NCBI GenBank assembly: GCA_016784025.1
Contig: JADHVL010000007.1
Span: 1-64,000 of the forward strand
Reading direction: 5' to 3'
DNA: 64,000 nt
Source: Fidelibacterota bacterium
Lineage (GTDB): Bacteria > Fidelibacterota > UBA8477 > JABMPR01
A program made the position numbers and the translations under genes. This document shows, in pieces, positions 40,432 to 49,442 of this stretch (the stretch's first letter is position 1; each line of letters opens with the position of its first letter). Under the pieces are notes generated by a model. It saw nothing but the letters and a program-made list of their open reading frames with translations. It did not search any database and was not told the DNA's origin.

Positions 40432-42621
40432 ATGTACCGCGTAAAAACGCTACTAGTAATGACAACTATATTGGTGTTGTCAACAAGTCTCTTTGCTATT
40501 ATTGAAGGTAATGGCAACTCGGACGCCCTTCCCTATTATGGGAATGTTCAACCCCTGGATACCCGGGACACGGATACCCGTGATACAGACGCTACACTGA
40601 CGTGGCTGGATGGAATCACACCTAACACTAACTTCGTTGGATCAACTAATGACTATTTCATGGAATATTATGTTGCTCCTGCTGATGGTTATATCAACTC
40701 AATCGATTTCAATTTCTCAAACCTGTTTGAATTCTCAGGTGGCGGAATGTCAATCTGGATTTATGAAGCTGCATATCCATGGCCAGAAATTGATTCTGAA
40801 GGTATCGCTGACGTTTCTGGCGATGCTTGGCTCGGATACTATGATGAGACTTCAGGTTTCGAAACTACTGGAACCAACTGGGTTCGTGGTGGTGTGAATG
40901 ACCTTGATGGTGCTCTTGACGTGGATTATGATCCACTGGGTGCACAGGTATGGCCTGCCTTCGGTTCAGGTTCTATTTCTTTAGAACCAAATGCTGATGA
41001 TGGTGGCGTTGTAAACTTTGATCTGGTTGAGGCCATGGGTACAAACCATCCTTTCCTCGCTGGAGATGAGTTTGTTGTTGTAGTTCGCTTCAACGGTTTT
41101 GAAGAACAGGGTGATGATGGTGACTATCAGGCTGGTTTCCTATCAGCAACACTCCATGTTGATCCACAACCTTCACTGAAGTTTTATGGTACAATCTCGA
41201 GTCCTGACGGTCGTCTAGGTAATGATGACTGGGGTTGGTACATCCGTTCCTACGTTTGGGATTGGGGTGTAAATGTTACATTGACAAGTGATCGTGCTCC
41301 AGTTCTTACTGGTTGGAACGAACTTGGTGTAACTTTAAGTCAAGATGCTCGTACTGCTACCTGTATCATCACTGATGATAACCCATCTGGTGGAGATGCT
41401 GGTGTCGCCAGTGCAAACCTGATGTATTCCGTTGATGGCGCAGATTATGTATCTGTAGCAATGACTGCTGAAGTTGATACTTTTAGTGCAGACATTCCTG
41501 GAATCGCAGGTGGAGATGTTGATTACTATTTCGAAGCAACTGATGTTCTTGGAAATACGAATAGCACACTGGTACAATCATATAGCGTATTTGTACCATC
41601 CGCTCCAACATTGGTAGTATTTAATGGTGGCGCAACTGGTGGTTATCCATACGCATACTACTTTGGAATCAGTGATTTCACCAATTATAGCACTGCTGAT
41701 TTCCCACATGATGTTTGGGATGGTCCAATTCTTGAAGAATTAGCCGCAGCCTATACAACCATATATGAAATTTCTCATTATGGTAATGGTCCTGCATGGG
41801 ACAATAGAGAAGTAATTGCAGCCTGGTTAGAAACTGGTGTTAAAAATTACGGTATGTTTGGTGACGAGTTCTTTGGTGCCTGGACTGGTTGGATTGATCA
41901 GGATTATGTAGCTGGTGATTTCGAATATGATGTTCTGGGTGTTGCTCATATCTATAACGATATCGTTGCATCTTCAGCAGATGTTACTCCTGTTGAAGCT
42001 GTTGATGGTAACGTTTTAACTGGTGAACTCTATACTGCTCATACTGCGCTTGGTGATACACTTATGTATGATCCTGTATATGAAGTTGGTGGCGTAAACT
42101 GGTTAGACGGATTTGACGTTGTTGATGCTGGTTCAGAAAACATGGTTACCTTAGCTGATGGAATGGCTATTGGTCTGAACAGAATGTCCGGTGATGATAA
42201 AATCGTTGTTCTTGGTTTCGATCCTATCAGTATCAATGCATCACCATATACATGGTGGGGATTTTCTTATGAATCAGCACAGACCCAATCATTAGAGTGG
42301 TTTGAAATTTGGACTCTTTCAGTGGACGATGTAACTGTTCCTGAGAATTCCGCATTAAGCGCAGCTTATCCGAACCCCTTCAATCCTACAACTAACATTG
42401 AATTCCAGTTGGCAAACGCTTCTGACGTTTCCCTGACTGTATACAATATGTTAGGACAGGAAGTTGCTACCCTGATTTCTGGTTTCCAGACTGCAGGCAG
42501 CTATACTGTACAGTGGAACGGTTTAGACGCTGTTGGTCATTCAGTACCATCAGGTCTGTACTTCTACACCATGCAGACAGAAGGATTTAGCGCAACTCAG
42601 AAAATGATGTTGCTCAAATAA
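40432..42621 (+). CDS. Secreted protein with T9SS type A sorting domain
   Basis: Signal peptide; tail 'LSAAYPNPFNPTTNIEFQLANASDVSLTVYNMLGQEVATLISG...SGLYFYTMQTEGFSATQKMMLLK'. Confidence 0.9.
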   Translation: MYRVKTLLVMTTILVLSTSLFAIIEGNGNSDALPYYGNVQPLDTRDTDTRDTDATLTWLDGITPNTNFVGSTNDYFMEYYVAPADGYINSIDFNFSNLFEFSGGGMSIWIYEAAYPWPEIDSEGIADVSGDAWLGYYDETSGFETTGTNWVRGGVNDLDGALDVDYDPLGAQVWPAFGSGSISLEPNADDGGVVNFDLVEAMGTNHPFLAGDEFVVVVRFNGFEEQGDDGDYQAGFLSATLHVDPQPSLKFYGTISSPDGRLGNDDWGWYIRSYVWDWGVNVTLTSDRAPVLTGWNELGVTLSQDARTATCIITDDNPSGGDAGVASANLMYSVDGADYVSVAMTAEVDTFSADIPGIAGGDVDYYFEATDVLGNTNSTLVQSYSVFVPSAPTLVVFNGGATGGYPYAYYFGISDFTNYSTADFPHDVWDGPILEELAAAYTTIYEISHYGNGPAWDNREVIAAWLETGVKNYGMFGDEFFGAWTGWIDQDYVAGDFEYDVLGVAHIYNDIVASSADVTPVEAVDGNVLTGELYTAHTALGDTLMYDPVYEVGGVNWLDGFDVVDAGSENMVTLADGMAIGLNRMSGDDKIVVLGFDPISINASPYTWWGFSYESAQTQSLEWFEIWTLSVDDVTVPENSALSAAYPNPFNPTTNIEFQLANASDVSLTVYNMLGQEVATLISGFQTAGSYTVQWNGLDAVGHSVPSGLYFYTMQTEGFSATQKMMLLK

Positions 42622-42641
42622 TTCTGGTTTTATAGAGTTAC

Positions 42642-42674
42642 AAAAAGGCCTTGCCATTGGCGAGGCCTTTTTTT
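42642..42674 (+). terminator. Rho-independent terminator upstream of the array
   Basis: AAAAAGGCCTTGCC-ATT-GGCGAGGCCTTTTTTT. Confidence 0.88.
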
Positions 42675-42790
42675 ATGCTAGAAGTATATGAATAAGGTGA
42701 ACTTAGCAAATTAATTGATCAATAATATTCTAGTGTAAGCCCACACAAATCATATCTTTACCCTTTACCAGCAATTGAGGGGTGGGATTC

Positions 42791-45700
42791 ATGCGAATAT
42801 TCATACCAAACATAACTAGATATCTTCTTATCACGGTTGGCCTTTGCTCAATCGGTTTATCTGGAGATGATAATCCAACAAGCCTGGCAAAACCCTCTAC
42901 TATTGAGTTTGAATTGTTTGAAGGTAATAATATCAGCAGCTGGATGGGGAATCAGGGACACCTATCAAGTCATATCCCCCTGGGAAATTCTGGTTTTGAA
43001 TGGCCAGCAGGCTCCGGAAATACAGCTGTGTTCGCCTCCGGTATTTGGGTTCTTGGTCAAATCGATGGTGACACCCGCAGCGCTGCCGCCGAATTCACTT
43101 CTGAATGGACACCTGGAACCATTCCTTATGATACACAAACCCAACAGCCCACAAGTGACACACCCCTAAATACTCCTGACCATCAATTCTACTATATTCA
43201 TCAGGACAATTCGTCTGATCCATCATCTGTGCACTATAACCGAGAGTATGCCACCTGGCCAGCAGCTGATGGTGCACCGTCTCATGATGGTGAGTATTTC
43301 ACTGATCTGAATGGCAATAGCGTCTGGGATTCTGGAGAGAGCTTTGAAGATTTTGACAGGAATGGCAGCTATAACCCGCCTGATGGTCAGCTTGTCACTG
43401 GTGAAGATCCACCCCTGTTTTTTGGTGACACACAAGCCTGGTATGTCATGAATGACTGGTATTCTGATTCACATGCTAACTTGTGGAGTACAGCCCCCCT
43501 GGGTCTTGAAGCCCAGGTCCTGATTTATACCAGGAGTGATGATCCCATCTATGAAAATGTTCAATTCCATACCATAACCCTGATCAACAAGGGGGGGCAA
43601 ACCATTGAGAATACCTATTATGCCAATTGGATGGATGCAGATCTGGGTGATGCTACAGATGATTACGTCGGTTGTGATACCACCCTTGATTTAGCTTTTA
43701 CATACAATGGATCCGCTATAGACCGAGATTATGGATTGGAACCACCAGCAATCGGATATGCTATCCTCCAGGGTCCCATGATAGCATCAATGGGAGATAC
43801 AGTCTGGAATGATGATGTCCCGTTTGCACAACATCGCGTGTTGGGAATGACAGCCCACAGCAAGTTTCATGGAAGCAGCGCCGTATTCCAAGATCCAGAG
43901 AACGCCTTTGAAGCATTCAATATCATGCAGGGCTGGATGGGCTGGCAGGGTGAACCTTTTTATGAGTTCCTGGACCCATCCCAGAATACAACAACTTTTG
44001 TTTATTCTGGCAATCCAGTCACCAGGAACGGCTGGACAGAATTCGATGATGCCCCCGTCGGGGATAGAAGAAATGTGATCAGTAGTGGTCCATTCACCAT
44101 GCTACCCTGGGATGATAGCAATGACAACGGCAGCCCTGATTTTGAAGAACCAGGAGTCCAGGTAATTCATGCGGCCTGGATAATAGTTGATGGAGCTGAC
44201 CACCTTAATGCTGTCACCAATCTGAAATATGTCACTAAGTTTACCCATTCAGCCTTTGACAGGCAATTTGAGACCTATGCCATGGAGACGCCTCCACTGA
44301 CAGCAAGTTCCCACGACCAGGAGATTATCCTCAATTGGTTTGAGGGAGCAGATGATTATGAAGCCACCAAAATAGGCAGTTACCAATTTGAGGGTTATAA
44401 TCTTTATCAGGGGGCTTCAGCCACTGGTCCCTGGACCAGACTGGCCACATTTGATGTCTCAAATGGTGTGGGAGTCATATATGATCTGGAATATAATGAA
44501 GATGGGTATCTTGAAACTCGCGTGGTTCAGGAAGGGGATGATACTAGTCTGGAACATCTTTTGGTCATTAACAGCAATGCCTTGAATGATGATGCACCCC
44601 TGACCAATAACAAAGCCTATTATTTTGCCCTGTCAGCCTATGCATACAGCAGTGAAGCTCTCCCAAAAACTTTAGAGAGTCAGAAGCAGATTGTCAGTGT
44701 CCGACCTCATTTAAGTCATGCTGGGGTAGCACCCCGTGATACACTCATTGTTAATCGGCCAGCCGGTGGTGAGATGTTTATCACAGTGGAGATTCAGGAT
44801 CCCAGCCAATTAACCGGTCTGGATTATGAGATTGGATTTGAGTATGATTCCAGCACTGCCTTGGGACGCTGGCACGTGGTCCGCGGCGGCATATTCCCAG
44901 CGGATACACTTTTCAGGAGTGAGTGGTTTGAAGAACTCAATACCTGGAATAGCCGCTCTGGCTCACACTATTTACCCCCCACTAATTACTTCGATGGTTT
45001 TGAATTGTCTGTGAGTGATATCTTTTTTCAAGCACCAAAATATAAAACGAGATGGCAGCAAACGCTGAATGTGAGAGGTGACTCAAGCTGGGTAGAGAGT
45101 TATATGGCTGTATCACCTGGTGGTGTGGATAGTTTGCTCATTGTAAATGGAGACACTCTTTCACTAGACGAATTTTTTGCACCAGTGTCAAGACGTCGTT
45201 TTCCAGACTATGAAATTCGCGAAGAGGGAATCCAAACCTGGTTTGATATTCCTTTTGAAGAGTTTCATAGTGTTTTCATTCAGGGTTTTGCATCCAAATT
45301 TGGGGCTCAGGGAGGTGATCGCCTCGCTGACATACCGGGTATCGGAGGCGGCTCCACCAATCTTGAATTTCTCCAATCTGATCTTGAAGTGCGTTTTACA
45401 GCGCAAGGTCAAACCGCATCAAAATATGATAGCCGAACTGGTTTCATCCCTGAAATGACAACAGTGCCTTTTGAAGTCTGGGACATAGAACGGGATAGAC
45501 AACTATGTGTCGCTTTTTATGATACCGACACATCAGGTAGCATTCAGGATACTACCCATGAAGATTGGGAGCATACCCTAGGCTGGGATTGGGTGATTGT
45601 CTTTGACCGTGACTATGAAGTATTTGGATCAGAAGTGGATTCATTCTTCAATAATCCCTATTCTGGCTGGTGCTGGCAGTTCAATTCTGCCTCCAAATTC

Positions 45701-46108
45701 TCCGTTGGGGATGTAGTGTCTATCCAATTCCTGAATCCCGTAAAAGCTGGGGTAGATATGTATTCGTGGAGTACTGAGGTGGCCGCAACAGCCTATGATG
45801 AAGATGCTCTGGATCTGATACAGATTTTCCCCAATCCTTATTTTGGATATCAACAGGAGCAATCCAGTTTTTCCGAACCATATGTCACACTGAGCAATCT
45901 ACCTCAACAGACCTGCACTGTTCGCATCTATAGCCTGGGTGGATCTTTGGTCCGACGTTTTGATCACGAAGTGGGGACATATGAGTATTGGGATCTTCTC
46001 AACGAGCATGGATGGCCCGTTGCCAGTGGTGTCTATATTGTCCACATTGAGGTACCAGACCTGGGCCATAAAATATTAAAGGTGGCTGTCTTTCAACCAG
46101 AGAGATAA
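42791..46108 (+). CDS. Array paralogue 1: secreted ~1,100-aa protein with FN3-like and C-terminal sorting domains
   Basis: 'KPSTIEFELFEGNNISSWMGNQGHLSSHIPLGNSGFEWPAGSGNTAVFASGIWVLGQIDGDTRSAAAEFTSEW...'; tail 'IQIFPNPYFGYQQEQSSFSEPYVTLSNL...VASGVYIVHIEVPDLGHKILKVAVFQPER'. Confidence 0.88.
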   Translation: MRIFIPNITRYLLITVGLCSIGLSGDDNPTSLAKPSTIEFELFEGNNISSWMGNQGHLSSHIPLGNSGFEWPAGSGNTAVFASGIWVLGQIDGDTRSAAAEFTSEWTPGTIPYDTQTQQPTSDTPLNTPDHQFYYIHQDNSSDPSSVHYNREYATWPAADGAPSHDGEYFTDLNGNSVWDSGESFEDFDRNGSYNPPDGQLVTGEDPPLFFGDTQAWYVMNDWYSDSHANLWSTAPLGLEAQVLIYTRSDDPIYENVQFHTITLINKGGQTIENTYYANWMDADLGDATDDYVGCDTTLDLAFTYNGSAIDRDYGLEPPAIGYAILQGPMIASMGDTVWNDDVPFAQHRVLGMTAHSKFHGSSAVFQDPENAFEAFNIMQGWMGWQGEPFYEFLDPSQNTTTFVYSGNPVTRNGWTEFDDAPVGDRRNVISSGPFTMLPWDDSNDNGSPDFEEPGVQVIHAAWIIVDGADHLNAVTNLKYVTKFTHSAFDRQFETYAMETPPLTASSHDQEIILNWFEGADDYEATKIGSYQFEGYNLYQGASATGPWTRLATFDVSNGVGVIYDLEYNEDGYLETRVVQEGDDTSLEHLLVINSNALNDDAPLTNNKAYYFALSAYAYSSEALPKTLESQKQIVSVRPHLSHAGVAPRDTLIVNRPAGGEMFITVEIQDPSQLTGLDYEIGFEYDSSTALGRWHVVRGGIFPADTLFRSEWFEELNTWNSRSGSHYLPPTNYFDGFELSVSDIFFQAPKYKTRWQQTLNVRGDSSWVESYMAVSPGGVDSLLIVNGDTLSLDEFFAPVSRRRFPDYEIREEGIQTWFDIPFEEFHSVFIQGFASKFGAQGGDRLADIPGIGGGSTNLEFLQSDLEVRFTAQGQTASKYDSRTGFIPEMTTVPFEVWDIERDRQLCVAFYDTDTSGSIQDTTHEDWEHTLGWDWVIVFDRDYEVFGSEVDSFFNNPYSGWCWQFNSASKFSVGDVVSIQFLNPVKAGVDMYSWSTEVAATAYDEDALDLIQIFPNPYFGYQQEQSSFSEPYVTLSNLPQQTCTVRIYSLGGSLVRRFDHEVGTYEYWDLLNEHGWPVASGVYIVHIEVPDLGHKILKVAVFQPER

Positions 46109-46120
46109 GCATGAATTCCA

Positions 46121-49100
46121 ATGAACGATAACTCAAAACACAGATTATTCCTGGCAATACTGCTTCTGGGGACTATTACAATTGGTTCTGCAAGGGACGA
46201 AGAAATCCACGTATTGGCAAAACCCGCAACCCGTGAGTTTGAGTTGTTGGCTAGCAATAATATCAGCAACTGGATTGGGAATCAGGGACATCTATCTAGT
46301 CATATTCCCACTGGTGATTCTGGGTGTGAGTGGCCTGCTGGATCTGGCAAAAGCACTATTTTTGCCTCTGGTATTTGGGTGCTTGGTCAGGTTGATGGGG
46401 AAATCCGTAGTGCAGCAGCTGAGTACACTTCTGAATGGACAGCTGGTACAATCCCATACGATACACAAACCAAACAACCTATTGATGATACACCACTTAA
46501 TACACCGGATCATCAAATCTACTATATTCAAAAGGGAAATTCTTCAGACCCAGCATCTGAAGCTTACAATCGGGAATATGCCACCTGGCCAGTTTCAGAT
46601 GGTGCTCCAGCACACGATGGCGAGTATTTCACAGATCTAAATAGCAATGGCATCTGGGATTCAGGGGAGAGCTTTGAGGATTATGATGGAAATGACAATT
46701 ATGATCCACCAGATGGGCTGCTGGTTACTGGCGAAGATCCTCCTCTTTTCATAGGCGAGACCCAGACATGGTCAGTCATGAATGATTGGGATACCACCGC
46801 ACACAACAATTTGTGGAATGAAACGCCTCTGGGTCTTGAAGCCCAGGTGTTGATTTATACCAGGAGTGATGATCCCGTCTATGAAAACATACAATTTCAC
46901 ACTGTGACCTTGATCAACAAAAGCGGACAGCCAATTGATCAAGCCTACTATGGGTACTGGAGTGATAATGATCTTGGTGATGCCACAGATGATGCAGGTG
47001 GGTGTGATTCAACCCTTTCTCTGTCATATTTTTACAATGGTAACCCCCATGATCGTGATTACGGCATCAGACCACCCGCATTGGGATTTGATCTGCTTCA
47101 GGGAGCCCTAGTCCCATCACCGGGGGATACTGTGAGTTATGAAGGTGTTTCACATGCAGACTTGGGCACTCTTGATATGACATCTTTTATTCTGATAACG
47201 AAATCTAATATTTTTTCTGATGCCGAAAATGTGGTTGAATGTTATCGGATGATGCAAGGACTTCTGCCTTCAACAGGATTACCAATAACGGATCCCTGGG
47301 GTGAGATCACTACTTTTCATGTAGCTGGTGATCCCGTAACGGACAACGGTTGGACCGCCCTCAATAGTTATCCGGTTGGTGATCGGAGAAGTATCATGAG
47401 TTCAGGTCCCTTTGACCTGCCACCCTGGGATGATATCAATAACAATGGGAGAGCTGATTTCGGTGAGCCCGGTGTTCAGATACTTCACTCCGCCTTGATT
47501 ATTGTGGATGGTGCAGACCACCTTGATGCCATTACCAACCTGAAATATGTCAGCCGCTACACTCAATCTGACTTTGACAGGGGATTTGAGACATTCTCAA
47601 TGGAGGCACCTCAACTGTCAGCCAGTTCCCACGATCAGGAGATTATCCTCAATTGGTATGAGGGAGCAGAGGAGTATGAAGCCACCGCAATCGGAAACTA
47701 CGAATTTGAAGGTTATAATCTCTATCAAGGATCTTCAGCTACTGGCCCCTGGACCAGACTGGCAACCTATGACGTCTTAAATGAGGTGGGGGTCATTTAT
47801 GATCAGCAATATAATGAGACCGGATTTCTTGAATCTCGTGTGGTTCAAGTCGGTCATAATTCGGGTCTGGAACATCTCATCTCCATGACAAGCGATGCCT
47901 TGAACGATGATGCACCCCTTATGAATAACAAAGCCTACTACTATGCCTTGTCTGCCTATGCTTATGCCGAAGAAGAAACTCCTAAAACCATATCAAGCGA
48001 GAAACAAATCGTGAGTATCCGACCTCATCTCAACTATGGAGGGAGTGCGCCCCGAGATACCCTGACCCTTACTCAAACAGGCAATTCTGATATATATATC
48101 ACTGTTGATGTGCGAGATCCAGGTCAATTAACTGGAGCGGATTATGAAATTGGATTTGAGTATGATTCAAGCACTTCCCTGGGACGCTGGCAATTACTCC
48201 GTGGCAGTACATTGTCCCCAGATACTCTTTTCAGGAGTGAATGGTTTGAGAATTTACTCCGTGACTGGCATTGGAGATATGGCTATAAAGAATCTCCACC
48301 CATTTACTATTTCGATGGTTTTGAATTATCCGTGAGTGATATTTCTTTTCAAGAACCAAAGTATAAGACCCATTGGGAGCAGACGGTTAATCTTGTGGAA
48401 ACCCAAATTGAGACTCTCATGCTGTTGGCGATCGCTCCTGGTGGGGTTGATTCACTGGCCTGGACAGATGAAACCATGACTGACACTGTCCATCTCGATA
48501 CACTTTATGGACCTGACTACTATTACGATCGATTTGAAGTTACACAAACCTTTGAGACCTACTTTATTCTGAGCAGAGCAATCCAACATGATGTTCTCAT
48601 TCAGGGATTTGCTTCCAAATTTGGGGCTCAGGGGGGTGATCGCCTCGCTGATATTCCTGGTATTGGAGGTGGCTCCACTAACCAGGAATTTCTCCAATCT
48701 GATCTGGAGTTACGTTTCACAGAGGCAGGTCAAAATGCGTCCCTTTATTCCAATATAAATGCCTATGTGCCAGTGATGGTGCAGGTCCCTTTTGAAATTT
48801 GGGATATTGAGCGCAACATTCAACTTTGTGTTGGGATCAATGACAACAATAGGAGTGGTAGCATTCAAGATACCACACTTTATGATTGGCAGCATACGCT
48901 TGATCTGGACTGGGTGGTTGTTTTTGATCGTGACTATGAGATCTATGGCGATGAAGCGGATTCACTATTCAGAAGTCCCTATTCAGGTTGGTGCTGGCAG
49001 TTCAATAATGCATCCAAATTCTCAATTGGCGATGTAGTCTCCATCCAATTCCTGAATCCAGTAAAAGCTGGGGTGGATGTATATTCGTGGAGTACTGAGG

Positions 49101-49426
49101 TGGCAGGCACAGCCTATGATGAAGATGCTCTGGATATGATTCGTGTTTTCCCCAATCCATTCTTTGGGTATCAATCAGAACAAACCAGCTTTTCAGAACC
49201 CTATGTCACTTTGAGCAATCTGCCTGACCAGGAATGCACCATTCGCATCTATAACCTGGGTGGATCTTTAGTACGACGCTTTGACCATGAGCTAGGCACC
49301 TATGAATATTGGGATCTTCTCAATGAGCATGGCTCACCTGTTGCAAGTGGTGTCTATATTATCCACATCGAGGTACCCGACCTGGGGAATAAAATCCTGA
49401 AGGTGGCGGTCTTTCAACCGGAATAG
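46121..49426 (+). CDS. Array paralogue 2: secreted protein with FN3-like and sorting domains
   Basis: Same architecture; 'KPATREFELLASNNISNWIGNQGHLSSHIPTGDSGCEWPAGSGKSTIFASGIWVLGQVDGEIRSAAAEYTSEW'. Confidence 0.88.
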   Translation: MNDNSKHRLFLAILLLGTITIGSARDEEIHVLAKPATREFELLASNNISNWIGNQGHLSSHIPTGDSGCEWPAGSGKSTIFASGIWVLGQVDGEIRSAAAEYTSEWTAGTIPYDTQTKQPIDDTPLNTPDHQIYYIQKGNSSDPASEAYNREYATWPVSDGAPAHDGEYFTDLNSNGIWDSGESFEDYDGNDNYDPPDGLLVTGEDPPLFIGETQTWSVMNDWDTTAHNNLWNETPLGLEAQVLIYTRSDDPVYENIQFHTVTLINKSGQPIDQAYYGYWSDNDLGDATDDAGGCDSTLSLSYFYNGNPHDRDYGIRPPALGFDLLQGALVPSPGDTVSYEGVSHADLGTLDMTSFILITKSNIFSDAENVVECYRMMQGLLPSTGLPITDPWGEITTFHVAGDPVTDNGWTALNSYPVGDRRSIMSSGPFDLPPWDDINNNGRADFGEPGVQILHSALIIVDGADHLDAITNLKYVSRYTQSDFDRGFETFSMEAPQLSASSHDQEIILNWYEGAEEYEATAIGNYEFEGYNLYQGSSATGPWTRLATYDVLNEVGVIYDQQYNETGFLESRVVQVGHNSGLEHLISMTSDALNDDAPLMNNKAYYYALSAYAYAEEETPKTISSEKQIVSIRPHLNYGGSAPRDTLTLTQTGNSDIYITVDVRDPGQLTGADYEIGFEYDSSTSLGRWQLLRGSTLSPDTLFRSEWFENLLRDWHWRYGYKESPPIYYFDGFELSVSDISFQEPKYKTHWEQTVNLVETQIETLMLLAIAPGGVDSLAWTDETMTDTVHLDTLYGPDYYYDRFEVTQTFETYFILSRAIQHDVLIQGFASKFGAQGGDRLADIPGIGGGSTNQEFLQSDLELRFTEAGQNASLYSNINAYVPVMVQVPFEIWDIERNIQLCVGINDNNRSGSIQDTTLYDWQHTLDLDWVVVFDRDYEIYGDEADSLFRSPYSGWCWQFNNASKFSIGDVVSIQFLNPVKAGVDVYSWSTEVAGTAYDEDALDMIRVFPNPFFGYQSEQTSFSEPYVTLSNLPDQECTIRIYNLGGSLVRRFDHELGTYEYWDLLNEHGSPVASGVYIIHIEVPDLGNKILKVAVFQPE

Positions 49427-49442
49427 GTAAGCGGGGTGTCCA

